From Streptantibioticus silvisoli (lineage in GTDB: Bacteria > Actinomycetota > Actinomycetes > Streptomycetales > Streptomycetaceae): a stretch of DNA of 64,000 nucleotides. The stretch spans positions 1 to 64,000 of the forward strand of contig NZ_JAAGKO020000023.1 of the NCBI RefSeq assembly GCF_027947535.2, in the 5' to 3' direction. The notes under the pieces are model-generated. The model had not been told where the DNA came from and made no database searches. It was given only the letters and a program-made list of their open reading frames with translations. Shown one piece after another: positions 35,852 to 44,025 of this stretch. The first letter of the stretch is position 1; each line of letters opens with the position of its first letter. Both the position numbers and the translations under genes were made by a program.

Positions 35852-36316
35852 TCATTCCTCCCGGCGGCGCGTGGTGCGCCGGCTGCCGCTCGACGAGGAG
35901 GACGAGGAGGACTTGCGTTCCGGCTGCTTGTCGTCGTCGTCGTCCGAGTCGCCGTGCAGCGATTCGGTGATGGCCTCGACCGCCCCGGACAGCGCGCCCT
36001 TGGACTTGCCCTTGGCACCGCTCTCGGTGGCCTCGCCGACCAGGTCGGTGAGCTGGCTGGGGGCCTTGCGGCCGGATTCGAGGTCGAGGCGGTTGCACGC
36101 CTCGGCGAACCGCAGGTAGGTGTCCACGCTGGCCACCACGACGCGGACGTCGATCTTGAGTATCTCGATGCCGACCAGCGACACCCGTACGAAGGCGTCG
36201 ATGACCAGACCGCGGTCAAGGATCAGTTCGAGGACGTCGTAGAGGGTGCCGGAGTTGCCGCCGCCCCCATTGGTCGTGGTGGAGGCGCTTGACTGCTGTA
36301 CCACACTCACGTTCAT
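35852..36316 (-). CDS. gvpA: Gas vesicle structural protein A, extended tail
   Basis: A 154-residue major shell protein. The conserved core [20 protein letters not shown] then [29 protein letters not shown] lies at about residues 24-75. Unlike the roughly 70-residue cyanobacterial GvpA, it has a long tail with an Asp run, then Ser-rich [19 protein letters not shown]. Extended GvpA proteins are usual in Streptomyces. It forms the gas-permeable ribs. The N-terminus has a Gly/Ser/Thr stretch before the core. Confidence 0.93.
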   Translation of the reverse strand: MNVSVVQQSSASTTTNGGGGNSGTLYDVLELILDRGLVIDAFVRVSLVGIEILKIDVRVVVASVDTYLRFAEACNRLDLESGRKAPSQLTDLVGEATESGAKGKSKGALSGAVEAITESLHGDSDDDDDKQPERKSSSSSSSSGSRRTTRRREE

Positions 36317-36366
36317 TCATCCTTTCCTGCTCGGGCAGGACGGGCTCGTCCTGAGGGACCGGGGAC

Positions 36367-36672
36367 CTAGCGGTCCAGCTGGCCCCTCGCGTAGCGGCGG
36401 ACTCGCTCGTAGCCGGTGATCTCACCGCGTTCGTCGAGCTGCACCCGGTACGACGCCATCACGCTGGTGGTGTCGGGGACGCGCTCGATCTCCACGATTT
36501 CCACATCCGCGGCCCACCCGTGATCGGTAGACTTCATCGCGGACACTGCGCCCGGTTCGCACCGGAGCAGTTCGGAGAGCTGTCCGGTGGCGGCACGCAT
36601 GGCCTGAGCCATCGTGACGCGCCCGTCCTGGTCGTCGTCCTTGTCTGTGCTCGTCGCCATGCTGTCGTCCAT
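36367..36672 (-). CDS. gvpO: Gas vesicle protein O
   Basis: A 101-residue protein of the GvpO family. Core: VTMAQAMRAATGQLSELLRC then GWAADVEIVEIERVPDTTSVMASYRVQLDERGEITGYERVRRYARG. First gene of the cluster and a regulator or chaperone in halophiles. Two ATGs (36672 and 36660) fit; no good ribosome site marks either, and the outer one is listed. The spacer to gvpA is 50 bases, so it heads the operon. Confidence 0.88.
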   Translation of the reverse strand: MDDSMATSTDKDDDQDGRVTMAQAMRAATGQLSELLRCEPGAVSAMKSTDHGWAADVEIVEIERVPDTTSVMASYRVQLDERGEITGYERVRRYARGQLDR

Positions 36673-36844
36673 GGGGTGTGCGGTCGATTGACGGTGTACC
36701 GCGTCCTTTTCGTGCTGTTCGCGGCTGACAGCCCGCCTGCCCTCCCAATCCGAACGTATGCGCCATCGCGCCACGAACCTGTTGCCGACCGGTTGTGACA
36801 AAACGTCAGGCACTACCCGGCCGCCGACCGGGCACAGGTGCGGC

Positions 36845-37627
36845 ATGAACGCTCCCCCCGCGGAACCGCGGACCGTCTGCCCTCCCCCGCCGGCCGGGCC
36901 GCGCCGCCCGCTGACCGCGCCGCTCGCCCTGGCGGGCGCCCTGCTGCTGGCCGGCTGCGGCCACACCGCCTCCGCCGCGCCGGCCGCCGGCACCCTGCCG
37001 TCCGGCGGCCACCTGGTGATCGTCACCGACAACGGGGTCGTGCTGCGCCCGGCCGACGGGCGGCGGGCGGCCGCCGACCGCACGGTGCGGTCCCGCTGGA
37101 CCCGGCACGGCTCGACCTGGGTGCTCGACCTGGCCTGCCCCGCGCACCCGCCGGCCGGCGCCGGCTGCCCGCGCACCCCCACCGTCGAGGTGCCGGCCGG
37201 CACCTCGGTCACCGTCTCGGCGCGCAACGCCGGGGTGGACGCCGCCGGGCTGACCGGCTCGCTCGACCTGACCACCGTCAACGGCGACGTCACGGTGGAG
37301 AAGGCCGGCAGCGCGCACGCCACCGTGCGGCTGACCACGCGCAACGGTTCGGTACGGGCCACCGGCCTGCGGGCCGCCCACCTGGGCGCCGTCACGGTCA
37401 ACGGCGACGTGGTGCTCGGCTGCTCCGCCGCCCCCGGCACGGTCGACGCGACCACCACGAACGGGTCCGTCGGCGTCACCGTCCCGCCCGGCGGCCCCGG
37501 CTACGCCGTCGGTGCCCGCACCACCAACGGCCGCACCGACGTCACGCTGCCCACCGCCGCGGCCGGCTCGCCCCGGACGATGACGCTGCGCACGGTCAAC
37601 GGGGACGTGACCGCAGGGGCCGCCTGA
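36845..37627 (+). CDS. Lipoprotein with DUF4097-type beta-helix
   Basis: A 260-residue exported lipoprotein with lipobox LAGC in LLLAGCGHT near residue 38. The rest is an Ala/Thr/Gly/Val-rich beta-helix with recurring TVNGDV, TRNGSVRATG, TTNGSVGVTVP and TVNGDVTAG, matching the DUF4097 adhesin-like fold. Such proteins sit outside the membrane; no activity is known. ATG at 36845 has an AGGTG upstream. It is transcribed away from gvpO with the divergent promoter region between them. Confidence 0.75.
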   Translation: MNAPPAEPRTVCPPPPAGPRRPLTAPLALAGALLLAGCGHTASAAPAAGTLPSGGHLVIVTDNGVVLRPADGRRAAADRTVRSRWTRHGSTWVLDLACPAHPPAGAGCPRTPTVEVPAGTSVTVSARNAGVDAAGLTGSLDLTTVNGDVTVEKAGSAHATVRLTTRNGSVRATGLRAAHLGAVTVNGDVVLGCSAAPGTVDATTTNGSVGVTVPPGGPGYAVGARTTNGRTDVTLPTAAAGSPRTMTLRTVNGDVTAGAA

Positions 37628-37671
37628 GACCGCGTGGTGTGGCCGGCGCCGACCCTGGGCAGGCGTCCGTT

Positions 37672-39273
37672 ATGGCACACAAGAACCTGGAAAGGGAAGA
37701 GACGTACGAGGGCGCCGCCACGGGCCCGGTGCCGGACCTCGGCGGCCTGCCGGGGGTGGCGCGGGTGACGGCCGTCCCCGCCGAGGAGCTCGACACCGTC
37801 TACTACGACACCGACGGCCTGGCCCTGCTGGCGTCCGGCTGCACGCTGCGCCGGCGGTCCGGCGGGCACGACGCGGGCTGGCGGCTGACGCTCCCGGCCG
37901 GCGGGGGCGGACCCCGGCAGGAGGTCCGGCGGCCCGCGGCGGCCGGCGGCCCCGACGAGGTGCCGCCGGACATCGCCCGGCACCTCGCCGCCCGCGCCCG
38001 GGGCCGCGAGGTCGTACCGGTCGCCCGGCTGCGCACCCACCGTGAGCGGCGGTCGCTGCTCGACAAGCGCGACCGGGTGCTCGCCGAGGTCGTCCGCGAC
38101 GACGTCTCCGCGCAGGTCCTCGGCACCGGCCGCACCGCCCCGCCCGCCGGGGCCGGCCCGTCGCGCACGCCGCGTTCCGGCGGCCGGGACGCCGGCACCG
38201 GGACCACGCTGACCGCGTGGTCGCAGGTGGGGATCGAGCTGAAGCACGGCGGCGGCAAACTGCTGACCGCCGCCGGGCACCGCCTGCGCGAGGCCGGGCT
38301 GCGGCCGGCGGTCGCCACCGGGCTCGGACACGCGCTGGCCGCCGCCGACCTGGCCCCGCGCGCCCCGGCCGCACCGCCGTCCGGCACGGCGGGCGACGCG
38401 GTACTGGCCCGGCTGCGCTCGCAGACCGCCGAGCTGCTGGCGGCCGACGCGGCGGTACGCGGCGGCGAACCGGACGCGGTGCACCGGATGCGGATGACGG
38501 TCCGGCGGCTGCGGTCGGCGCTGAAGACCTACCGGCGGCTGTTCCTGCCGGGGAGCACCCGCCCGCTGGCCGGGGAGCTGGGCCGGCTGGGCCGGGTGCT
38601 GGGTGAGGCCCGCGACCACGAGGTGCTGGCGGAGCGGCTGGCGGCCGACGCCGCCGCACTGCGCGACGGCGACCGGATCGGGCCGGCGCTGGCCGGTCCT
38701 GCCGGTGCGGTGGCCGCCGGCGAGGCGGCCGCGTACCGGCAGGCGTGGCGGCGGGTGTGCCGGGAGCTGGACGGCGCCCGGTACTACGCGCTGCTCGACG
38801 CGCTCGACGTCTTCCTCGCCGCGCCGCCGCTGGATCCGAAGGCGGACCGTGACGCGCGGCGCGAACTGCGCAGCGCGGCGCGCAAGGCGCAGCGCGCGGC
38901 GGACCGGCGCAGCGGCAGGGCGCTGGCGACCGGCCCGGGGCCGGAACGCGACCGGGCGCTGCACTCCGCCCGCAAGGCGGCGAAACGGCTGCGGTACGCG
39001 GCGGAGACCGCGCGGCCGGTGGTGGGCGGCCCGGCCCGACGGCTGGCGAAGCGCGCGAAGGCGGTGCAGCAGGCGCTGGGCGAGCACCAGGACGCCGTGG
39101 TCACCGCTCGCACGCTGCCCGCCCTGGCCGAACGCGACCACGCCGCCGGACGCGACACCTTCGTCCACGGCGTGCTGTACGCCCGGCACCGTGCCGCGGC
39201 CGACCGGTCCGAGCACGACCTGCCGGCGCTGCGCGCGAGGGCGGGCCGCAAGGGGCTGACCCGGTTCCGCTGA
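37672..39273 (+). CDS. CYTH and CHAD domain protein
   Basis: A 533-residue protein. The N-terminal CYTH (triphosphate tunnel) domain spans about 1-210 and carries LDTVYYDTDGLALLASG, LRRRSGG and GWRLTLPAG. The C-terminal CHAD domain (about 240-525) is a His-rich helical bundle with AVHRMRMTVRRLRSALKTYR, EARDHEVLAERL and HSARKAAKRLRYAAE, which binds polyphosphate. The normal ExExK of CYTH is ExExT here (EREET), so triphosphatase activity may be reduced. This pair handles inorganic polyphosphate or triphosphate. Start ATG by family; longer frame upstream is not real. Confidence 0.87.
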   Translation: MAHKNLEREETYEGAATGPVPDLGGLPGVARVTAVPAEELDTVYYDTDGLALLASGCTLRRRSGGHDAGWRLTLPAGGGGPRQEVRRPAAAGGPDEVPPDIARHLAARARGREVVPVARLRTHRERRSLLDKRDRVLAEVVRDDVSAQVLGTGRTAPPAGAGPSRTPRSGGRDAGTGTTLTAWSQVGIELKHGGGKLLTAAGHRLREAGLRPAVATGLGHALAAADLAPRAPAAPPSGTAGDAVLARLRSQTAELLAADAAVRGGEPDAVHRMRMTVRRLRSALKTYRRLFLPGSTRPLAGELGRLGRVLGEARDHEVLAERLAADAAALRDGDRIGPALAGPAGAVAAGEAAAYRQAWRRVCRELDGARYYALLDALDVFLAAPPLDPKADRDARRELRSAARKAQRAADRRSGRALATGPGPERDRALHSARKAAKRLRYAAETARPVVGGPARRLAKRAKAVQQALGEHQDAVVTARTLPALAERDHAAGRDTFVHGVLYARHRAAADRSEHDLPALRARAGRKGLTRFR

Positions 39274-39363
39274 GGCCGGAAGGGGCTGACCCGGTTGCGC
39301 TGAGGCCGCAAGGGGCTGACCCGGTTCCGCTGAGGCTGGAAGCGGCTGACCCGGTTCCGCTGA
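39241..39363 (+). repeat. Four 30-base tandem repeats across the CHAD stop
   Basis: Units at 39241-39270, 39271-39300, 39301-39330 and 39331-39360 share the core AGGGGCTGACCCGGTT with CCGCTGAGGC ends. The first is the last ten codons of the CYTH-CHAD gene, and each later unit begins with TGA and re-encodes the same C-terminal GRKGLTRFR-like peptide in the same frame. This is a recent tandem duplication. Confidence 0.85.
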
Positions 39364-39433
39364 GCGGCGTTCCGCCGACCGGGTCCCCCGGGGCCGCCGT
39401 CCGCGTGGCCGCGGCCCCGGCCGAGCGCCGGTC

Positions 39434-40411
39434 CTACAGCTTGCGGGTGTCGCGGGGTTCCGCGTAGGGCTCGTCGTCGGGGCGGTGGCCGTCGTGGATG
39501 GCGCGTTCACGTTCCAGTTCGGCGTTGAACTCCAGGCCGAGCAGGATCGCGATGTTGGAGATCCACAGCCAGACGAGAAAGATGATGATCGCCGCGAAGC
39601 TGCCGTACGTCTTGTCGTAACTACTGAAGTTCGCCACGTACAGGCCGAACAGCGCGGAGGCGATCAGCCAGATGAACACCGCCAGCAGGCCGCCGGGCGT
39701 CACCCAGGAAAAACCGCGCCGGACGTTGGGCGCCGCCCAGTACAGCAGGCCGATGACCAGGGCGATCAGCACCAGGATCACCGGCCACTTGGCGTAGTTC
39801 CAGACGGTCAGTCCGGTGTCGCCGATGCCCAGGACCTGGCCGGCGCGGCGGGCCAGGGTGCCGGTGAAGACCACGCCGATCGCGATGAGCGCCAGCACCA
39901 CCACCACGACCGCGGTGATGCCGAACCGCACCGGCAGCGTCTTCCACACCGGGCGGCCCTCACCGATGTCGTAGACCACGTTGGCCGAGCGCATGAAGGC
40001 GGCCACGTAGCCGGAGGCGGACCACAGGGCCAGCACGATGCCCACGGCGAGGGTGAAGCCCGCCGCGCCGCGGTTGCGTTCCAGCTGGTCCAGCATGCTG
40101 ACCAGCAGGTCGCGCACCGCGCCGGGGGCGAGCGAGCCGAGGTTGTCGACGAGCGGCTTGATGGCGCCGCGGCCCAGCAGCCCCAGCACGGAGACCAGGG
40201 CCAGCAGCGCGGGGAAGACCGCCAGCACGCCGTAGTAGGTCAGTGCGGCCGCCCGGTCGGTGAGTTCGTCCTGCTTGAACTCCGACAGCGTGCGTTTGAC
40301 CACCGGCTTCAGGCTGCGGGCCGGCAGTCCCGCCGGGCTGCGCACCGACAGTTCCTCCTGCGGTCCCGGCCCCGGGGTCCGCTCGGGGTCGTCGTCGTGC
40401 GGTGCGGTCAC
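39434..40411 (-). CDS. YihY/BrkB-family membrane protein
   Basis: A 325-residue membrane protein with six or seven helices. The conserved ELTDRAAALTYYGVLAVFPALLAL opens the family domain, with FSWVTPGGLLAVFIWLIASALFGLYV and a C-terminal NIAILLGLEFNAELER. Formerly misnamed ribonuclease BN; no proven function. The polar N-terminus (about 40 residues) and charged tail are cytosolic. GTG at 40411 has GGGAGG upstream. Convergent with the CYTH-CHAD gene. Confidence 0.88.
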   Translation of the reverse strand: MTAPHDDDPERTPGPGPQEELSVRSPAGLPARSLKPVVKRTLSEFKQDELTDRAAALTYYGVLAVFPALLALVSVLGLLGRGAIKPLVDNLGSLAPGAVRDLLVSMLDQLERNRGAAGFTLAVGIVLALWSASGYVAAFMRSANVVYDIGEGRPVWKTLPVRFGITAVVVVVLALIAIGVVFTGTLARRAGQVLGIGDTGLTVWNYAKWPVILVLIALVIGLLYWAAPNVRRGFSWVTPGGLLAVFIWLIASALFGLYVANFSSYDKTYGSFAAIIIFLVWLWISNIAILLGLEFNAELERERAIHDGHRPDDEPYAEPRDTRKL

Positions 40412-40474
40412 CGGGCATCACCTCCCGGTCCATCGCAACCGGTACCGGCCCCGCGCGCCAGTCGGGCGGCGGCC

Positions 40475-40521
40475 GGTTGGCGGACACCGGCCCGGGTACC
40501 CGGGCGGCAGGCCGGGGATCC
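40475..40521. promoter_or_regulatory. Two-way SigB-type promoter around a palindrome
   Basis: A perfect 14-base palindrome CCCGGGTACCCGGG lies at 40491-40504. Rightwards, GGTT (40475-40478), 15 bases, GGGTAC (40494-40499). Leftwards, GGAT (complement 40518-40521), 16 bases, GGGTAC (complement 40496-40501). Both fit GNNT-N14-16-GGGTAC/T, the SigB consensus of Streptomyces coelicolor. It would drive the membrane protein leftwards and the iron enzyme rightwards. Confidence 0.55.
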
Positions 40522-40620
40522 GCCCGACGCGGCATCCCCGCGGGGCGCGGTCCGTGCGAGGCGGTACCCGCGCGGAACGCGATCCGTACGACGGGCGCAC
40601 GACGAGCGGAGGAAGTGCCG

Positions 40621-41598
40621 ATGAGGATGCCGCAGGCCCGCGGGCCGCTGTCGCAGGCGCTGACCAGCGCGCTCGCCGACCGGCCGGGCGGCCGGCGGGC
40701 GGTGCCCATGGGCCCCGCCGGGCGCGCCGACCCCTACGGTGAGGACCTCCAGCTGGCGCTGTACCTGTGCTACGAGCTGCACTACCGCGGCATCGACCGG
40801 GTGGCCGACGACTGGGAGTGGGACCCGCGGCTGCTCGACGCGCGGGCCGCGCTGGAACGCCGCTTCCTCGCCGCGCTGCGCCGTGACGTGCCCCGCCACC
40901 CGGACGTGGCCTCGGCGCTGGCCGAGCTGCTCGTCGAACCGGCCGGCGGCACCGGCGTCTCCGCGTACCTGCGCGACGAGGGCGAGCACTGGCAGCTGCG
41001 CGAGTACGCCGCACTGCGCTCGCTGTACCACCTGAAGGAGGCCGATCCGCACGCCTGGGTGCTGCCCCGGCTGACCGGCCGGGCCAAGGCGGGCATGGTG
41101 GCGGTGGAGTACGACGAGTTCGGCGCCGGCCACGCCGACCGGGCGCATTCACAGCTGTTCGCCGAGCTGATGACCGACCTCGGGCTCGACGCCCACTACG
41201 GGCGGTACCTGGAGTCCGGCACCGCGGACGTGCTGGCCACCGTCAACCTGATGTCGCTGCTGGGGCTGCACCGCGGGCTGCGCGGCGGCCTCGTCGGCCA
41301 CTTCGCCGCGGTGGAGATCGCCTCCTCCCCCGGCTCCCGGCGGCTGGCCCAGGCCATGGAGCGCACCGGCGCGGGACCGGCCGCGGTGGGCTTCTACACC
41401 GAGCACGTCGAGGCCGACGCGGTGCACGAGCAGCTCGTACGGCACGAGGTCATCGGCGGACTGCTGGAGCAGGAACCCGGCCTGGAACCGGACGTCGTCC
41501 TCGGGCTGGACGCCACCGTCTGGCTGGAGGACCGGCTCGGCGACCACCTGATGTCCGCCTGGCGCACCGGCCACTCCGCGGTCCGCGTCCCGCTGTGA
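40621..41598 (+). CDS. Iron-containing redox enzyme, haem-oxygenase fold
   Basis: A 325-residue cytosolic protein of the iron-containing redox enzyme family (haem-oxygenase-like diiron fold). Candidate ligands are the Glu and His residues in ELHYRGID, EYAALRSLYHLKEADPH, EYDEFGAGHADRAHSQLF, GHFAAVEIASSPGS, FYTEHVEADAVHEQL. Members oxidise small substrates with a dinuclear iron centre; no substrate can be named. A GGAGGAAGTGCC ribosome site precedes the ATG. It lies downstream of the SigB-type promoter at 40494. Confidence 0.8.
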   Translation: MRMPQARGPLSQALTSALADRPGGRRAVPMGPAGRADPYGEDLQLALYLCYELHYRGIDRVADDWEWDPRLLDARAALERRFLAALRRDVPRHPDVASALAELLVEPAGGTGVSAYLRDEGEHWQLREYAALRSLYHLKEADPHAWVLPRLTGRAKAGMVAVEYDEFGAGHADRAHSQLFAELMTDLGLDAHYGRYLESGTADVLATVNLMSLLGLHRGLRGGLVGHFAAVEIASSPGSRRLAQAMERTGAGPAAVGFYTEHVEADAVHEQLVRHEVIGGLLEQEPGLEPDVVLGLDATVWLEDRLGDHLMSAWRTGHSAVRVPL

Positions 41599-41748
41599 CG
41601 CGAGCGCCGGCTCACGTGGCGTACGGTCCGCGTACCGCTGCGCTCCGGACGGCCGGTGGTCCCGGCGCCGGCTCACCGGTCGCATGCGGGGGGCGACGCC
41701 AGCGGGCGTTCACCGGTCGTGCGGAGGGCCGGCACCGGTGGCTGATGC

Positions 41749-41982
41749 TCACCGGTCGCGCGGGGGACGGCGGCGGTGGCTGGTGTCGCAGAACGGGTAG
41801 CGGCGGCTGCGGCGGCACGCGCACAACGCCACCATCGGCCGGTCGGACCGCACCGTCGTGCCGTCGGCGGCCACCACCTCCACCGGTCCCTCCACGACCA
41901 CCGGGCCGCCCGGCTCCATGAAGACCCGGCGGGCGGGCCCGCGGCGTTCGTCGCGGTGGCCGTCAGGCGTCGCGTTCGGCAC
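41749..41982 (-). CDS. CDGSH iron-sulfur protein
   Basis: A 77-residue 2Fe-2S protein. The motif ALCACRRSRRYPFCDTSHR gives C-x-C, then Cys, Asp, Ser and His for the 3Cys-1His cluster. CDGSH proteins carry redox-active clusters and often act in stress or iron-sulfur transfer. Start is GTG at 41982, overlapping the methyltransferase end by 20 bases; ATG at 41919 would give a 56-residue form that keeps the whole motif. Cotranscribed with the methyltransferase. Confidence 0.85.
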   Translation of the reverse strand: MPNATPDGHRDERRGPARRVFMEPGGPVVVEGPVEVVAADGTTVRSDRPMVALCACRRSRRYPFCDTSHRRRPPRDR

Positions 41983-42619
41983 GGATCACCACCAGCTCCT
42001 CGCTGTCCTGCCCCGGCCGGATCAGGCCCCGCGAGCGCAGCCAGGCGGCGCGTTCGCGGACCACGGGACCGAACGGCACCGCCCGGCGCCGCGAGACCCC
42101 GGCCCGCAGTCCGGCCGCCGCCAGCAGGCGCACCGTCCGGTCGGGATCGCCCAGTTCCGAGTGGACGACGAGCACGACCCCGCCCGGCAGCAGCATCGAC
42201 GGCACGCCGGCGCACAGCCGGTCCAGCACCGCGCGGCCGTCGCGGCCGGCGTCCCAGGCGCGGGCGGCGCCGCGGGGCGCGCCGGCCGCGGGGGCCGGGA
42301 CGTAGGGCGGGTTGGCGAGCACCAGGTCGAAGCGGTGGCCGCGGACCGGGGCAAGCAGGTCGCCGCGGCAGGCGCGCACCGGCAGGCCGGCCGCCAGCGC
42401 GTTGAGCCGGGTCGCCCACACCGCGCGCCGTGAGAGGTCCACCGCGACGACCCGGGCGGCGCCGCGCCGGGCGGCAGTCAGCGCGAGGGCACCGGTGCCG
42501 GCGCCGACGTCCAGCACCAGGGCTCCGGTCACGTCCTCCGCCAGCAGGGCCTCCCCCAGCAGGTAGGTGTCGTGCTGCGGCGCGTAGACGCCGGGCGGCT
42601 TGAGGAGTGAGATGCTCAC
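41963..42619 (-). CDS. HemK/PrmC-like N5-glutamine methyltransferase
   Basis: A 218-residue SAM-dependent methyltransferase. Motif I is VLDVGAGTGALALTAARRG (about residues 40-58), and the catalytic NPPY is in LVLANPPYVPAP. HEN-type PrmC-like proteins methylate glutamine in release factors or related targets. This one is short and lacks the N-terminal helical domain of true PrmC, so a different substrate is likely. Start GTG at 42619 follows an AGAGGG site; a 55-residue Ala/Pro-rich extension upstream is not homologous. Confidence 0.82.
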   Translation of the reverse strand: MSISLLKPPGVYAPQHDTYLLGEALLAEDVTGALVLDVGAGTGALALTAARRGAARVVAVDLSRRAVWATRLNALAAGLPVRACRGDLLAPVRGHRFDLVLANPPYVPAPAAGAPRGAARAWDAGRDGRAVLDRLCAGVPSMLLPGGVVLVVHSELGDPDRTVRLLAAAGLRAGVSRRRAVPFGPVVRERAAWLRSRGLIRPGQDSEELVVIRAERDA

Positions 42620-42814
42620 GCGGACCCTCTTGCGTCTCGGGGGCGGTGGAGCGGCTGACGGGCGCCCGGCGGCGGTTGCCGCAGGGGCGCCCGTATCTCC
42701 ACACTGCCCGCGTTCCGCCGTTTCCGCAGCCCGGGGGCCCGGGCGCACCAGAATGCCGGGGCCACCGTGCGGTGACCCCGGCATCCGTGAGGCGGGTGGA
42801 AAGCCGTGCGGACG

Positions 42815-42988
42815 TCAGTCCTTGAAGGCGTCCTTGGCCTTCTCCTTCGCGGAGCGCAGGTCGCCCTTGGCCTGGTCGGTGCGGCCCTCGGTGGCCAGCT
42901 CCTCGTCGTCGGTCAGACGTCCGGCGGCCTCCTTGACCCGGCCCTTGGCCTGCTCGGCCGCTGCCTTCGCCTTCTGCTCGCCGCTCAT
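42815..42988 (-). CDS. CsbD-family stress protein
   Basis: A 57-residue helical protein. AKGRVKEAAGRLTDDEEL is the CsbD signature and TEGRTDQAKGDLRSAKEKAKDAF completes the domain. CsbD proteins are made under general stress and their role is unclear; in Bacillus csbD is SigB-controlled. AGAGG precedes the ATG. It lies beside a cluster of stress-linked genes. Confidence 0.88.
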   Translation of the reverse strand: MSGEQKAKAAAEQAKGRVKEAAGRLTDDEELATEGRTDQAKGDLRSAKEKAKDAFKD

Positions 42989-43203
42989 GACCGTACCTCT
43001 TTCCCGGAAATGTTGTTCCGTGCTGTCACGGATTCTCCGTCGAGGTTCGGCTGCCCGGCTTCGGCGCGGGCAAACGGAATCCGTTTCCGCGCGTGGGACA
43101 ACGGATGCCGGGAACACGTGAACGGAATATCGCACCGCGGGAAAGCGCGCCGGAGAGAAACCGGCCGCGCCGGCCCGGGGCGGCACGGGAACGGGAGCGG
43201 CCG

Positions 43204-43629
43204 ATGAACGCGCACGACAGCGGGGACCACCGCGGGCCCGACCTCGACGACGCCACGGTGGAGGCGCTGGGCGCGTTGTCGGAGGCACTGGAGACCACGC
43301 ATCGCGCCCGCGGCCAGCTGTACACGTTCCACCAGCTCACCGGCAGTGCGGACCTCCAGCTCGGCCGGTCCGTCGAACTGCTGCGCGCCGCCGGGCACGG
43401 CGCGGTGGCGGACCGGCTGGAGCACGAGCTGGTGGGGCGCAACGTCGTCCCGGACCACTGGACGTTCCAACTGGTCGAGGAGTACGACGACACGTATTGG
43501 GAGCCGTTCGTGCGGGCGGAACGCGAGGTGCGCGAACAGCTCGCGGACGGCGCACGGCATTCCCACGAGGCACGGATGAAGGCGGCCCGGCGCACCCACG
43601 GCCATTCCGACCACACGGCGGGACGCTGA
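43204..43629 (+). CDS. Conserved helical protein of unknown function
   Basis: A 141-residue soluble protein with a long helical core (VEALGALSEALETTHRARGQLYTFHQLTGSADLQ) and an end rich in Glu, Arg and His (RTHGHSDHTAGR). I recognise this as a conserved Streptomyces hypothetical but cannot give it a function. ATG at 43204 has GAGCGG upstream. It is divergent from csbD and lies before the first sigma gene, which is on the same strand but 396 bases away. Confidence 0.6.
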   Translation: MNAHDSGDHRGPDLDDATVEALGALSEALETTHRARGQLYTFHQLTGSADLQLGRSVELLRAAGHGAVADRLEHELVGRNVVPDHWTFQLVEEYDDTYWEPFVRAEREVREQLADGARHSHEARMKAARRTHGHSDHTAGR

Positions 43630-43961
43630 ATCTCCGGCGATTACCCGGAAACGCGGTGCCGGACGCCGGGGGGCCGGGCGGTGAATTCCGCGCGGTGCCG
43701 GCCGTCCCGCCCGCCCCGATCCATGCGGCGCCCCCGGCGTCCGCACGGCGCCGGGGCGAGTGCGGAGGGCCTTTGTACGGCACCGGCGGCGTCCGCACGG
43801 CACCGGGCACGAGTGCGGGGGCGGCGGAGACGGATGCGTACAGCGCCGAGACGTATGCGTACCGCACCGGAAGGGGCCCGTGCGGCACCCGGCGCGCGAG
43901 CCCGCGGGGGCCGGAATCCGGCCTGGGGGTGGCGTCGCGGGGGGCCGCGCCGGACAATGAT
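43630..43961. other. Intergenic stretch before the first sigma gene
   Basis: About 330 bases with no gene. Variants of GATGCGTACAGC/TATGCGTACCGC and GCACGGCACCGG recur near 43790-43880. The sigma-gene promoter lies at its right end. Confidence 0.45.
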
Positions 43962-43985
43962 GTTTGAGGCCGGTCAGGCGGGTAT
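43962..43985 (+). promoter_or_regulatory. SigB-type promoter of the first sigma gene
   Basis: GTTT at 43962-43965, a 14-base spacer, then GGGTAT at 43980-43985. This matches GNNT-N14-16-GGGTAC/T exactly. Transcription would start near 43992, giving a leader of about 34 bases with GGGAGGA before the ATG. Autoregulation is expected. Confidence 0.75.
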
Positions 43986-44025
43986 ACCCGGAAAGCCACT
44001 CACGGCGGGCCCCTCGGGAGGAAGC

